Source of the DNA: Pseudomonas rhodesiae | GTDB taxonomy: Bacteria > Pseudomonadota > Gammaproteobacteria > Pseudomonadales > Pseudomonadaceae | Direction: 5' to 3' | NCBI RefSeq assembly: GCF_007858255.1 | Contig: NZ_VFEU01000001.1 | Location: 186,001 to 250,000 of the forward strand | Length of the DNA: 64,000 bases | Part shown: positions 31,766 to 40,728 of the stretch, one piece after another | How positions within the stretch are numbered: the first letter of the stretch is position 1 | How the letters are laid out: each line of letters starts with the position of its first letter | The notes under the pieces: model-generated | Told to the model about the DNA's origin: nothing | Seen by the model: the letters and a program-made list of their open reading frames with translations, nothing else | Database searches by the model: none | Program-made: the position numbers and the translations under genes

Positions 31766-31793
31766 AAAAGGCACCGCTCTTGCCGTGCCTTTT
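31766..31793 (+). terminator. Probable terminator upstream of hemE
   Basis: AAAAGGCAC and GTGCCTTTT are perfect reverse complements separated by ten bases. The hairpin lies between the gltD-side REPIN and hemE and would end gltBD transcription. The T run is only four long, so strength is uncertain. Confidence 0.55.
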
Positions 31794-31840
31794 GCGTCGC
31801 GCTCTGAGAAAATGCCCGCACTTTTTTTGCGGATGCCGAC

Positions 31841-32908
31841 ATGACTGCCCTCAAGAACGACCGTTTCCTTCGTGCCCTGCTCAAGCAACCCGTAGACGTC
31901 ACCCCGGTATGGATGATGCGTCAAGCCGGGCGCTATCTGCCGGAATACCGCGCCAGCCGCGCCCACGCCGGCGACTTCATGAGCCTGTGCATGAATCCGG
32001 CGTTCGCCTGCGAAGTCACGATGCAGCCGCTGGACCGCTATCCACAACTGGACGCGGCCATTCTGTTCTCCGATATCCTCACCATCCCCGATGCCATGGG
32101 CCAAGGCCTGTACTTCGAGACCGGCGAAGGTCCGCGCTTCAAGAAAGTCGTCAGCACCCTGGCCGATATCGAAGCCCTGCCGATTCCCGATCCGCACAAA
32201 GACCTGGGCTATGTGATGGACGCGGTCAGCACCATCCGCCGTGAGCTCAACGGCCGCGTGCCGCTGATCGGCTTCTCCGGCAGCCCGTGGACCCTGGCGA
32301 CCTACATGGTCGAAGGTGGCTCGTCGAAAGACTTCCGCAAGACCAAGGCCATGCTCTACGACAACCCACAAGCCATGCACCTGCTGCTGGACAAGCTGGC
32401 CCAGTCGGTGACGTCTTACCTCAACGGCCAGATCATGGCCGGTGCGCAAGCGGTGCAGATTTTCGATACCTGGGGCGGCAACCTGTCCGCGGCGGCTTAC
32501 CAAGAGTTTTCCCTGGCCTACATGCGCAAAATCGTCAGCGGCCTGATCCGTGAACACGAAGGCCGCAAGGTGCCGGTGATTCTGTTCACCAAGAACGGCG
32601 GCCTGTGGCTGGAAAGCATCGCCGATGCTGGCGCGGACGCCCTGGGCCTGGATTGGACCTGTGATATCGGCGACGCCCGCCGCCGGGTCGGCGATAAGGT
32701 CGCGCTGCAAGGCAACATGGACCCGACCGTGCTATACGCCAAGCCGGAAGCGATCCGCGCCGAAGTCGGCCGTATCCTGGCCAGCTACGGCAAAGGCACC
32801 GGGCATGTGTTCAACCTGGGCCACGGCATCACCCCGGAGGTAAACCCGGACCACGCCGGCGCTTTCCTGCAAGCAGTGCACGAGCTGTCCGCGCAATACC
32901 ACCAGTAA
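31841..32908 (+). CDS. hemE: Uroporphyrinogen decarboxylase
   Basis: A 355-residue TIM-barrel enzyme of haem synthesis that converts uroporphyrinogen III to coproporphyrinogen III. The signature [16 protein letters not shown] lies near the N-terminus and [10 protein letters not shown] in the middle. Monocistronic by appearance, with hairpins on both sides. The gltD-hemE order is usual in Pseudomonas. Confidence 0.98.
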   Translation: MTALKNDRFLRALLKQPVDVTPVWMMRQAGRYLPEYRASRAHAGDFMSLCMNPAFACEVTMQPLDRYPQLDAAILFSDILTIPDAMGQGLYFETGEGPRFKKVVSTLADIEALPIPDPHKDLGYVMDAVSTIRRELNGRVPLIGFSGSPWTLATYMVEGGSSKDFRKTKAMLYDNPQAMHLLLDKLAQSVTSYLNGQIMAGAQAVQIFDTWGGNLSAAAYQEFSLAYMRKIVSGLIREHEGRKVPVILFTKNGGLWLESIADAGADALGLDWTCDIGDARRRVGDKVALQGNMDPTVLYAKPEAIRAEVGRILASYGKGTGHVFNLGHGITPEVNPDHAGAFLQAVHELSAQYHQ

Positions 32909-32922
32909 CATCCCGCCTCAAG

Positions 32923-32955
32923 CGAGCCGCCCTCTGTCTGGCAGTGGGCGGCTCG
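32923..32955 (+). terminator. Hairpin after hemE
   Basis: CGAGCCGCCC (32923-32932) and GGGCGGCTCG (32946-32955) form a perfect 10-base-pair stem with a 13-base loop, 15 bases after the hemE stop. Only a short TT follows, so it may be a weak or Rho-assisted terminator. Confidence 0.5.
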
Positions 32956-33101
32956 TTGCGCTTCAGCGTTTGTTAAGTCCGGCCTTGATACGCTACCGAA
33001 GTTGGGATTTCTCCTACAGCCCTCGGTAACTGCCTCGGTAAAAATCCTACCCGACTCTTCCACTCGCCAGTGATTGGCGTTTATTGTCAGGTGATATCAG
33101 G

Positions 33102-33779
33102 ATGAACACTTCAGCGTATTCAACCGGCCAGAAACTCCTGCATTGGATTTCGGCCGTCATCATTTTGTGGGCATTGTTATCCGGTTTTTTCGTCGCCGTG
33201 TTCAGTGTGCCGGCGTCGGTCAAGGCGTGGGTCGCGTTCTTCAATGTGTCGTTGACCACCGCCTATATCCCGATCTTCGTGTTGCGGGTGTTCTGCTCTT
33301 TCAGCCACGGCCTGGATTTTTCAAGCAAACGCACGGTGCAGGAGTACCTGGCGTTGCTGGTGCACAAGGCGATGTACCTGGTGCTGGCCGTGGTGCTGGC
33401 GACGGGTGTGCTGATGATGGACCGCCCGATCAATATCTTTAACCTGGTGTCCATTGCGCCTTTTGAGAGCGACGCGGCGCGCATCGCCCTCTACACCCGC
33501 GTGCATGTGCTGTCGTGCGTGGCGTTGTTGCTGATGCTGGTGCTGCATATCGGCGCGGTGGTGATGCATGAGCGTCGCGGTAAACGGGTGATGGCGCGGA
33601 TGTCGTTTACGCAGCCGCCGGGGCCTCAGGCCGAGGCCAGCGGCGGTAACTTGGCCAGCCTCAACGCCACCAGCAACGCGCCGGTCAGCAAGGTCAAAAT
33701 AAACGCGCCGATGCCATTCCAACCGGCAAAGTGCCAGAAGAACCCGCCTGCCGTGCCGGCGATGCTCGAGCCGGCGTAG
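33102..33779 (+). CDS. Cytochrome b561-family protein with an unusual C-terminal extension
   Basis: 225 residues, four membrane helices (about 12-35, 48-66, 84-105, 134-156). Likely haem ligands are His14 (L-L-H-W), His89, His135 and His149. Such di-haem proteins move electrons between quinones and periplasmic acceptors such as superoxide. The family usually ends near residue 175; here residues 175-225 are polar, low in structure, and correspond exactly to the stretch antisense to the convergent MFS gene, which suggests loss of the original stop codon. The ATG at 33102 has AGGTGA seven bases upstream. Confidence 0.88.
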   Translation: MNTSAYSTGQKLLHWISAVIILWALLSGFFVAVFSVPASVKAWVAFFNVSLTTAYIPIFVLRVFCSFSHGLDFSSKRTVQEYLALLVHKAMYLVLAVVLATGVLMMDRPINIFNLVSIAPFESDAARIALYTRVHVLSCVALLLMLVLHIGAVVMHERRGKRVMARMSFTQPPGPQAEASGGNLASLNATSNAPVSKVKINAPMPFQPAKCQKNPPAVPAMLEPA

Positions 33780-34894
33780 TAGCAGAACAGGTACAGCGAG
33801 GAAGCCTGGCCCTTAGCCTTGGTGGCTCGGCGGCCGATCCAACTGCTGGCCACCGAGTGGGCACCGAAGAAGCCAAAGGTGAACACCAACATGCCCGGCA
33901 CCACCAGCCATAACGGCGATAGCAGGGTCATGGCCATGCCGCCGAGCATCACCAGGATGGTGGCCCACAGCACGCGCCGGCGTCCGAGGCGGTCGGCCAG
34001 CGAGCCGATCTTCGCCGAGCTGTAGATGCCCGAGAGGTACACCAGCGACAGCAGACCCACCACGGCCTGGCTCAGGTCGTACGGATCGGCCAGCAAGCGA
34101 TAGCCGATGTAGTTGAACAGCGTCACGAACGCGCCCATCAGCAGAAAGGCTTCAAGGAACAGCCATGGCAGGCCGGCATCCTTGAAGTGCATGACGAAGC
34201 CTTCCAACAGGCTGCGCGGCCGCAAACTACGGGGGCGGAAATTGCGCGATTCGGGCAGGATTTTCCAGAACACTGTCGCGGCGATCAGCGCCAGGGCGCC
34301 GATGATCAGCATCGCAGTGTGCCAACTGACGAAATCGATTAACACGCCGATGATCAACCGCCCGCTCATGCCCCCGATCGCGTTGCCGCCGATATACAAA
34401 CCCATGGCCAGACCGATGTGTTGAGGGTGGATCTCTTCGCTCAAATACGTCATGGCCACGGCCGCCAAGCCACTGAGCGACAGCCCCACCAGTGCGCGCA
34501 TCAACAGGATGCCCTCCCAGGACGGCATCAGGCCGCTGGCGATGGTGGCAAACGCGGCACAGAACAACGCGGCCACCATCACCGGTTTGCGCCCCAGGGT
34601 GTCGGAAATCGGCCCGGTGATCAGCAGCCCCAGCGCCAGCATTGCCGTGGAAACCGAGAGCACCAGGCTGCTCTGCGCCGCGTTGATGGAGAACTCATGG
34701 GACAGCGCCGGCATCATCGGCTGTACGCAATACAGCAGGGCAAACGTGGCGAAGCCGCCGGAGAACAGCGCGAGCACCGTGCGCATGAACAGCGGCGTGC
34801 CTTTTTCGATGTACTCGTCGTTGAGTTGAGCCACCACCTCATCCAGGGCGGTGGGCGGAAGATCATGAGCCAGTGGCGCAACAGCAGATTTCAC
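33626..34894 (-). CDS. MFS transporter (YnfM-like exporter)
   Basis: A 422-residue, twelve-helix major-facilitator protein with the loop motif G-P-I-S-D-T-L-G-R-K-P in the N-half and G-S-L-A-D-R-L-G-R-R in the C-half. A long cytoplasmic N-terminus precedes helix 1. I start it at the GTG at 34894 (M-K-S-A-V-A-P-L), which has GAGG about six bases upstream; an ATG 39 bases further up lacks one. It is divergent from a LysR gene, which probably controls it. YnfM-type pumps export varied small molecules; the substrate is unknown. Confidence 0.9.
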   Translation of the reverse strand: MKSAVAPLAHDLPPTALDEVVAQLNDEYIEKGTPLFMRTVLALFSGGFATFALLYCVQPMMPALSHEFSINAAQSSLVLSVSTAMLALGLLITGPISDTLGRKPVMVAALFCAAFATIASGLMPSWEGILLMRALVGLSLSGLAAVAMTYLSEEIHPQHIGLAMGLYIGGNAIGGMSGRLIIGVLIDFVSWHTAMLIIGALALIAATVFWKILPESRNFRPRSLRPRSLLEGFVMHFKDAGLPWLFLEAFLLMGAFVTLFNYIGYRLLADPYDLSQAVVGLLSLVYLSGIYSSAKIGSLADRLGRRRVLWATILVMLGGMAMTLLSPLWLVVPGMLVFTFGFFGAHSVASSWIGRRATKAKGQASSLYLFCYYAGSSIAGTAGGFFWHFAGWNGIGAFILTLLTGALLVALRLAKLPPLASA

Positions 34895-35019
34895 AGGAAC
34901 CTCGGGGGAGCAAAAGCCTGCCAGGGCGGGCAATGGAAAAAAGAATATAGCTGGCTAATGATTCTTTCCAATATATTGTTCGACCTGTTTGATAGCTTAA
35001 ACGACCTAATGAGGTAGGC

Positions 35020-35913
35020 ATGGAATTGCGACATCTGCGGTACTTCATCGCGGTCGCCGAAGAATTGCACTTCGGCCGCGCCGCGCAGGTGCTGGGCATC
35101 TCGCAACCGCCCCTGAGCCAGCAGATCCAGGCATTGGAGCATGAGGTGGGGGCGCGGTTGTTCGAGCGTACCAATCGTCGGGTCGAACTGAGCGAGGCCG
35201 GGCGTCTGTTTCTGCAAGAGGCACGCCTTGTGTTGGCCCAGGTCGACAAAGCCGCGGACGTGGCGCGGCGTGCGCAGTTGGGCGAACTGGGGGAATTGAA
35301 GATTGGCTTCACGTCATCGGCGCCGTTCAATGCCAGCATTCCCCAAGCCATCTTTGCGTTCCGCCAGGCGTTCCCGGCGGTTCACCTCAACCTGCAGGAA
35401 ATGAGCAGCACCGAGGTGGCCGAGTCGCTGGTGGATGAGTCGATTCAGGTCGGGCTGATGCGACCGTTGCCTTTGCCGGATTCGTTGGTTGTGATCGAGC
35501 TGATGCGAGAACCGCTGGTGGCCGTGCTAAGCGCCGGCCACCCCCTGGCGCAAGGCTCCGAGCGTGGTTTGCACCTGGCGCAATTGGCGGAAGAACCGTT
35601 TGTGTTTTTCCCACGCAGTTACGGCAGTGGCCTATACGCCCAACTGCTCAACCTGGCCCGCGACGCAGGCTTCAGCCCGCGCTTCGCTCAGGAAGCGGGT
35701 GAGGCCATGACGATCATCGGGTTGGTGGCGGCGGGGTTAGGCGTGTCGGTACTGCCAGCGTCGTATCAGCGCATCCGCATCGATGGCGTGGTGTATCGCA
35801 CCTTGCTGGACCCGGAGGCGGTGACATCAGTGTGGCTGGTGCAACGCAAGAGCGCACAAACGCCAATGGGCAAAGCATTCGTGGAATTGCTCACGCGCAA
35901 GGCCACACAGTAA
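35020..35913 (+). CDS. LysR-family transcriptional regulator
   Basis: A 297-residue regulator starting M-E-L-R-H-L-R-Y-F-I-A-V-A-E-E, with the winged HTH at about residues 1-60 (A-A-Q-V-L-G-I-S-Q-P-P-L-S-Q-Q-I) and the periplasmic-binding-like effector domain from about 90. It is divergent from the MFS gene across a 125-base AT-richer gap containing TTCCAATATATTG-type symmetry suited to LysR binding. By the usual LysR arrangement it should regulate the transporter and itself. The effector is unknown. Confidence 0.92.
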   Translation: MELRHLRYFIAVAEELHFGRAAQVLGISQPPLSQQIQALEHEVGARLFERTNRRVELSEAGRLFLQEARLVLAQVDKAADVARRAQLGELGELKIGFTSSAPFNASIPQAIFAFRQAFPAVHLNLQEMSSTEVAESLVDESIQVGLMRPLPLPDSLVVIELMREPLVAVLSAGHPLAQGSERGLHLAQLAEEPFVFFPRSYGSGLYAQLLNLARDAGFSPRFAQEAGEAMTIIGLVAAGLGVSVLPASYQRIRIDGVVYRTLLDPEAVTSVWLVQRKSAQTPMGKAFVELLTRKATQ

Positions 35914-35932
35914 TCGTCGCGCCGCCCGAAAA

Positions 35933-36086
35933 GGGGCGGCTGCCCAGCCCCGGCGCGAGGCAAGCTCGCTCACCACAGAGGTTGTCTCACTACATAGGTT
36001 GTCTCGCTACATAGGTGACGCTTCCTGCAGTGAGTCGGTTGTTGTGGTGAGCGGGCTTGCCCCGCGCGGGGCTGGGCAGCCGCCCC
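35933..36086. repeat. Long-armed REPIN of a second family
   Basis: Arms at 35933-35977 and 36043-36086 are reverse complements with few mismatches; the core is GGGGCGGCTGCCCAGCCCCG followed by a GCAAGC-type segment and CTCACCACA. The spacer holds two direct copies of AGGTTGTCTCRCTACAT (about 35979-36011). The core differs from the GTGGGAGG-type doublets, so this is another REP group. It fills most of the 288-base gap between the LysR gene and the lipoprotein gene. Confidence 0.88.
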
Positions 36087-36201
36087 GATCCCATGTGCCG
36101 GTTGAACGGCATCGGTTGAAAAAGGAGCCGCTGCAAAAATGCTCGGCTTATCACCACATAAGATGGGCCGACCATCGAAGGGGTAGTGCTTGGCCTCAGT
36201 T

Positions 36202-36648
36202 CTACTTTGAGGTGCCGGTCTGCTCAAACAACTGCGCCGCTGACCCTGCCTCGCCACTCACACCATTGCTGCGCAAGCCTGCCTTGATGTCGTTATCCAG
36301 GTTGTTCACCCAACGGTTGTAGTTGCGATGGATCTTGCCGTCCTTGTAGCCCAGGTCGCGGCTGTCGCGGTAGGTGATGGCGTAGCTGCTGCGGGTGTAG
36401 CGGATGTCGATTTCAGCGTGGTACTGGCCGCGCACGGTGATTTCGGCCTGCACCAGTTGCGGGCTCAGGCGTTGCACGGTCCATTCGCGTTTCTGCAAGG
36501 CGTTGACGATCACCTGCTTCATTTTCTCTTCGCTGACCTGAGTACCTGCCGGTAGCTCACTGTGAGGGTTGAGCACCGGTTTGCTGGTGCAACCGGCGAC
36601 GGTCAGCAGGGCCAACGTGATGAAGGTGGCGCGTAGCAAGGAAGACAT
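36202..36648 (-). CDS. Small outer-membrane-type lipoprotein of unknown function
   Basis: 148 residues with a lipoprotein signal peptide ending L-T-V-A-G-C (lipidated Cys20) and a Thr-Ser after the cysteine, so probably sorted to the outer membrane. The mature part has a mixed alpha/beta look, with I-D-I-R-Y-T-R-S-S-Y-A-I-T-Y and N-R-W-V-N-N-L-D-N-D-I. It begins 25 bases after the last APE gene on the same strand and could be read from the same transcript, but similar lipoproteins occur without APE clusters, so I treat it as independent. Confidence 0.85.
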   Translation of the reverse strand: MSSLLRATFITLALLTVAGCTSKPVLNPHSELPAGTQVSEEKMKQVIVNALQKREWTVQRLSPQLVQAEITVRGQYHAEIDIRYTRSSYAITYRDSRDLGYKDGKIHRNYNRWVNNLDNDIKAGLRSNGVSGEAGSAAQLFEQTGTSK

Positions 36649-36673
36649 TCCGTTTTCTCCAATCGATTAAAAA

Positions 36674-37900
36674 TCAGGACCAGCGGCGAAAGATCAGCGA
36701 CGTATTGACGCCGCCAAAGGCGAAATTGTTATTCATCACGTAGTCGTGGTGCATCTGGCGAAACCCACCTTGCAGGTAGTCCAGTTCGCCGCACTGCGGG
36801 TCGACGGTGTCGAGGTTGAAGGTGTGCACGTACTGGTCGCGGTTCATCATTTCGATGCTGAACCACGACTCCAACGCGCCGCACGCGCCGAGGGTGTGGC
36901 CCAGGAAGCTCTTTTGCGAACTGATAGGCATGCGGCTGCCGAACAGGCTGCTGGTGGCCAGGGTCTCGGCGATGTCGCCTTGATCGGTGGCGGTGCCATG
37001 GCCGTTCACGTAGCCGATGGCGGCCGGTGCCAGGCCGGCGTCTTCCAGGGCCAGTTCCATGGCGCGGCGCATGGTTTTCTGTTCCGGGCGGGTGGTGTGC
37101 TGGCCGTCGGCGTTGCTGCCGAAACCGACGATTTCCGCATGGATATGCGCACCGCGCGCCAGCGCATGTTCCAGTTCTTCCAGCACCAGCATGCCGCCGC
37201 CTTCACCGATCACCAGGCCGTCGCGGCCGCTGTCATAGGGGCGTGGGCTGGTTTGCGGTGCGTCGTTTTTCAGGCTGGTGGCGTAGAGCGCGTCAAACAC
37301 CATGGCTTCGGTGGGGCACAGTTCTTCGGCGCCGCCGGCGAGCATCAACGGCAGGCGCCCGAACTTGATGGCCTCGTACGCATAGCCGATGCCCTGGCTG
37401 CCGCTGGTGCAGGCGCTCGAAGTGGGAATCAAACGCCCGGTCAGACCAAAGAAGATGCTGATATTGGCCGCGGTGGTGTGCGGCATCATGCGCACGTAGG
37501 AGTTGGCGTTCAGCCCCTCGGCCACCGAGTTGAGCAGCATATTGCCAAAGGCTTTGATCTCATCGGTGCTGCCGGTGGACGAACCACAGGCCACGCCCAT
37601 GCGCCCGTCCTTGATCGACTCATCCCCCAGTAAACCGGCGTCTTGCAACGCCTGCTCCGCAGCCCACACCGCCAGGCGCGAGACGCGGCCCATGCTGCGC
37701 AGTTGCTTGCGCGTCCAATGGGAGGGCACCACGAAATCGTCGATGGGCCCGGCCAAGCGCGTGTTCAGTTCGGTGAAACGGTCCCATTCGTCCATGCGCC
37801 GGATACCGCTACGGTTGGCGCGAAAGTTGGCCGAGATGGTCGGCCAGTCGCTGCCCAGGGAGGTCACGCCGGCCATGCCGGTGACGACGACGCGCTTCAT
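36674..37900 (-). CDS. apeR: APE cluster: beta-ketoacyl-ACP synthase (ApeR-like)
   Basis: A 408-residue condensing enzyme of the FabF/FabB type with the full triad: Cys in S-S-A-C-T-S-G-S, His in N-G-H-G-T-A-T-D, His in L-G-H-T-L-G-A-C-G. Last gene of the aryl polyene operon, overlapping the ketoreductase stop by one base (TGATG). In E. coli the corresponding third ketosynthase ApeR is thought to work early in chain assembly, apart from the ApeO-ApeC pair. Symbol given from order and family. Confidence 0.9.
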   Translation of the reverse strand: MKRVVVTGMAGVTSLGSDWPTISANFRANRSGIRRMDEWDRFTELNTRLAGPIDDFVVPSHWTRKQLRSMGRVSRLAVWAAEQALQDAGLLGDESIKDGRMGVACGSSTGSTDEIKAFGNMLLNSVAEGLNANSYVRMMPHTTAANISIFFGLTGRLIPTSSACTSGSQGIGYAYEAIKFGRLPLMLAGGAEELCPTEAMVFDALYATSLKNDAPQTSPRPYDSGRDGLVIGEGGGMLVLEELEHALARGAHIHAEIVGFGSNADGQHTTRPEQKTMRRAMELALEDAGLAPAAIGYVNGHGTATDQGDIAETLATSSLFGSRMPISSQKSFLGHTLGACGALESWFSIEMMNRDQYVHTFNLDTVDPQCGELDYLQGGFRQMHHDYVMNNNFAFGGVNTSLIFRRWS

Positions 37901-38628
37901 CAGCACAGGCCCCCATTCACCGCCAGCACCTGGCGGGTGATGTAACCGGCCTCGGCGGACATCAGGAAGTTCACCGCCCCGGCGACTTCTTCCGGGGTGC
38001 CCATGCGCTGTGCCGGGATCATCTTCATCAGTTCCTCGACGGGTACGTTCTCGTCCAGCATGGCCGTGTCGATCAACCCCGGCGCGACGCAGTTGACCGT
38101 GATCTTGCGCTTGCCCAGCTCGATGGCCAGGGCCTTGGCCGCGCCGATCAGGCCGGCTTTCGAAGCACTGTAGTTGACCTGCCCGCGGTTGCCGATCAGC
38201 CCCGATACCGAAGTAATGCACACGATGCGCCCGGCCGCGCGACGACGGATCATCGGCATCATCACCGGGTGCAGCACGTTGTAGAAACCGTCCAGATTGG
38301 TGCGCATCACTACATCCCAATCGTCCTCCGACAAGGCCGGGAACGCGCCGTCGCGGGTCAGGCCGGCGTTGAGCACCACGCCGTAATAGGCGCCGTGTTG
38401 CTCCACATCGGCTTCAAGGATGTGCTTGCAGCTGGCGCGATCCGCCACGTCGAATTGCAGCACCCGCGCCTGACGGCCCAGGGCCTGGATCTCCACCTGC
38501 ACCGCATCCGCCTCGGCGCGGCCGCTGCGGCAGTGCAGCACAATGTCGTGGCCCGCCTGGGCCAGGCGCAGGGCAATGGCGCGGCCGATGCCACGGCTGG
38601 AGCCGGTGACCAGTACGGATTCAGTCAT
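37900..38628 (-). CDS. apeQ: APE cluster: 3-ketoacyl-ACP reductase (ApeQ-like)
   Basis: A 242-residue short-chain dehydrogenase of the FabG type. The cofactor loop is T-G-S-S-R-G-I-G; the catalytic Ser and Y-S-A-S-K are present. It reduces the 3-keto group after each condensation; with the dehydratases it generates the conjugated double bonds, since no enoyl reductase is encoded in the cluster. Start overlaps the dehydratase stop by four bases. Confidence 0.92.
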   Translation of the reverse strand: MTESVLVTGSSRGIGRAIALRLAQAGHDIVLHCRSGRAEADAVQVEIQALGRQARVLQFDVADRASCKHILEADVEQHGAYYGVVLNAGLTRDGAFPALSEDDWDVVMRTNLDGFYNVLHPVMMPMIRRRAAGRIVCITSVSGLIGNRGQVNYSASKAGLIGAAKALAIELGKRKITVNCVAPGLIDTAMLDENVPVEELMKMIPAQRMGTPEEVAGAVNFLMSAEAGYITRQVLAVNGGLC

Positions 38629-39086
38629 GGCGTTTCGTCCTTCGATTCATCTAAATAGGCGGCCGCCTGGGGCGGTCGGAATACGTTCAAGCGCGCGCTG
38701 GCGTGGAACCCGTCGCCGCGCAGGTGGCATTCGAACACACCCATGCCATTGTCGTCTTCCAGGGAACGCAGGCCGTGGATGCTCAGCTCGGCACCGGCCG
38801 GAAAGTGTTCGACGTTGCACTCGAACTTACGCGTGCCCAGCAGGAAGCCCAACGCCACTGGCTCGCCTTTGCGGCGGGCATGGCAGCCGGCATAGGCGGC
38901 CACGCTCTGCGCCATCAGCTCGATACCGACCCAGGCCGGCAGGCTGCCGTCAGGGCGGTTGAACAGGCCGCCGGGCTTGACGGTGGCGCGGGTGTGAATC
39001 TGTTCTTCGTCGAACGACAGCACCTGGTCGATCAGGATCATGTCGCCCGCGTGGGGGATCAGTTCGGCGAGTGGCCAATCGATCAT
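38625..39086 (-). CDS. apeP: APE cluster: hotdog-fold dehydratase (ApeP-like)
   Basis: A 153-residue hotdog-fold protein related to FabA/FabZ, with L-I-P-H-A-G-D-M as the likely active-site segment and W-V-G-I-E-L-M-A-Q-S-V-A-A-Y as the central helix. In the E. coli system ApeP pairs with ApeI to dehydrate the polyene intermediates; here the ApeI partner is fused to the acyl ligase. Overlaps both neighbours by four bases. Confidence 0.85.
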   Translation of the reverse strand: MIDWPLAELIPHAGDMILIDQVLSFDEEQIHTRATVKPGGLFNRPDGSLPAWVGIELMAQSVAAYAGCHARRKGEPVALGFLLGTRKFECNVEHFPAGAELSIHGLRSLEDDNGMGVFECHLRGDGFHASARLNVFRPPQAAAYLDESKDETP

Positions 39087-40249
39087 GGGGCCTCTCCGAT
39101 AATCAGGCTGACGTTGTTACCGCCGAAGGCAAACGAGTTGCTCATCAGGCGCGTGTTTTTCAAGGGTTCGCCGGCGCGTGCCCACTGCAAGGCGGGGAGC
39201 CCTGGGTCGGCCTCGCCGTCCCACACATGGGGCGGCACCTGGCCGTGGCGCAGGCTCAGCCAGCAGAACGCCGCTTCCAGCGCGCCAGCGGCGCCCAGGG
39301 TATGGCCGCTCATGGGTTTGGTCGATGAGCAGCTCACGCCGTCGGGGAACAAGCTGGCGACCGCCAGGCTTTCCATGGCGTCGTTATGTTGGGTAGCCGT
39401 GCCGTGCAGGTTCAGATAGCCGATCTGCTCCGGCGCCAGTTTCGCGCAGGCCAGTGCCTTGCGCATCGCCTGGAGCGCGCCTTTGCCGCTCGGCTCCGGC
39501 GCGGAGATATGGTGCGCATCGCAACTGGCGCCGCTGCCCAACAGGGCGATGGGCGCCGGTTGCCTGCTCATCAGAAACAACACGGCGGCTTCGCCGATAT
39601 TGATGCCGTCGCGGTTGCGCGAAAACGGGTTGCAGCGCGTGTCGGATACCGCCTCCAGCGCGCTGAAACCGTTGAGGGTCAGCTTGCACAGGCTGTCCAC
39701 GCCGCCGCAGATCACCGCATCGCACAGGTCCAGGTCCAGCAGGCGCCGGGCGCTCATCAGCGCACGGGCGCTGGAGGTGCAGGCGGTGGAAATCACATAA
39801 GCCGGGCCGCTCAGTTGCAACCAGTCGGCAAGGAAATTGGCCGGGGCGCTGAGTTCCTGTTGCTGATAGTCATAGGTGCCGGGGAAGCGGTTGTCGCGCA
39901 GGTACTCGGCAATGCCGCGACTGGCTTCGTCGATGCCCGAAGTGCTGGTGCCGAGCACCACGCCTACTCGCGATGCGCCGTAGGTGTGGATCGCCTGGCG
40001 AATCTCTTCTTCGATTTGCAGCGCCGCTTCCAGCAACAGTTGATTGTTGCGACTGCTTTGCTGGCCCAGCTCAGGCGGGATACTCGCCAGCTCGCCCTGC
40101 ACGCCGCCCACTGGCAGCACGCGTTCCGGCACCCAGCCGCTTTCGGCGCGCATGCCCGAGCAGTCACCGGCGAACAGACGGCGGCTGACCTCAGCCTGGC
40201 CACGGCCAAGGGCGCAGATCACGCCGAGGGCGTTCAAGTAGGCGCTCAT
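39083..40249 (-). CDS. apeO: APE cluster: beta-ketoacyl-ACP synthase (ApeO-like)
   Basis: A 388-residue ketosynthase with the triad Cys in S-T-A-C-T-S-S-A, His in L-H-G-T-A-T-Q-H and His in S-G-H-T-L-G-A-A-G. In E. coli ApeO forms a heterodimer with the chain-length factor ApeC, whose homologue is the first gene of this operon. The ATG at 40249 overlaps the upstream lipoprotein stop by four bases; the frame's upstream extension is not ketosynthase-like. Confidence 0.9.
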   Translation of the reverse strand: MSAYLNALGVICALGRGQAEVSRRLFAGDCSGMRAESGWVPERVLPVGGVQGELASIPPELGQQSSRNNQLLLEAALQIEEEIRQAIHTYGASRVGVVLGTSTSGIDEASRGIAEYLRDNRFPGTYDYQQQELSAPANFLADWLQLSGPAYVISTACTSSARALMSARRLLDLDLCDAVICGGVDSLCKLTLNGFSALEAVSDTRCNPFSRNRDGINIGEAAVLFLMSRQPAPIALLGSGASCDAHHISAPEPSGKGALQAMRKALACAKLAPEQIGYLNLHGTATQHNDAMESLAVASLFPDGVSCSSTKPMSGHTLGAAGALEAAFCWLSLRHGQVPPHVWDGEADPGLPALQWARAGEPLKNTRLMSNSFAFGGNNVSLIIGEAP

Positions 40250-40728
40250 CGTGCGGCACCCAGCGGCGTAATGCGGTAGCTCAAGGGCTGTCCGACGATG
40301 TTCACGCTGAACACCTCTGAAGACTGGTAGATGATTTGCCAATGACCCGGCAGGGTGCGGGTCAGGTCGCGTGCCTGGGCGCTGGGGTACAGCGCGCGCA
40401 CGTCATCGGCCGACGTCAGGGCAAACAACAGCGCGGCGAACAACTCGCGGGCCTGGGGGTTGGGCGGCAGCAAGCCATCGGCCTGCCACTGGCCATCGAC
40501 CAGTTTCTGCCGGGCTTGGGGGATGCCCAGCGGATCCATCATCGACCAGCGAATCGCGCCGCCTTCGCGTTGCACCACCAGTAGCCAATCCTGGCTCTGG
40601 CCATCCGCCAGGCGCTGCACATGCAGTTGCAGCGGCAGCGGCAAGCTCGGGGTGGTGGCGGGCAGCGGTGGCTGGCTGGCGCAGGCGCTGAGCAGCAACA
40701 GGCAGCCGATCAACAGTGCGCGGATCAT
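40246..40728 (-). CDS. apeN: APE cluster: DUF3261 lipoprotein (ApeN-like)
   Basis: A 160-residue lipoprotein with signal peptide ending L-L-S-A-C (lipidated Cys16). The domain, with W-S-M-M-D-P-L-G-I-P near residue 60-70, is the DUF3261 type regularly found in aryl polyene clusters beside the LolA-like protein and the MMPL pump. A role in placing the pigment in the outer membrane is likely but untested. Overlaps both neighbours by four bases. Confidence 0.85.
   Translation of the reverse strand: MIRALLIGCLLLLSACASQPPLPATTPSLPLPLQLHVQRLADGQSQDWLLVVQREGGAIRWSMMDPLGIPQARQKLVDGQWQADGLLPPNPQARELFAALLFALTSADDVRALYPSAQARDLTRTLPGHWQIIYQSSEVFSVNIVGQPLSYRITPLGAAR

Noticed and set aside
35979..36011. 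Short direct repeats resembling a minimal CRISPR or satellite
   Set aside because: Only two copies of a 16-17-base unit with no spacers of regular length and no cas genes; better seen as part of a REPIN spacer.
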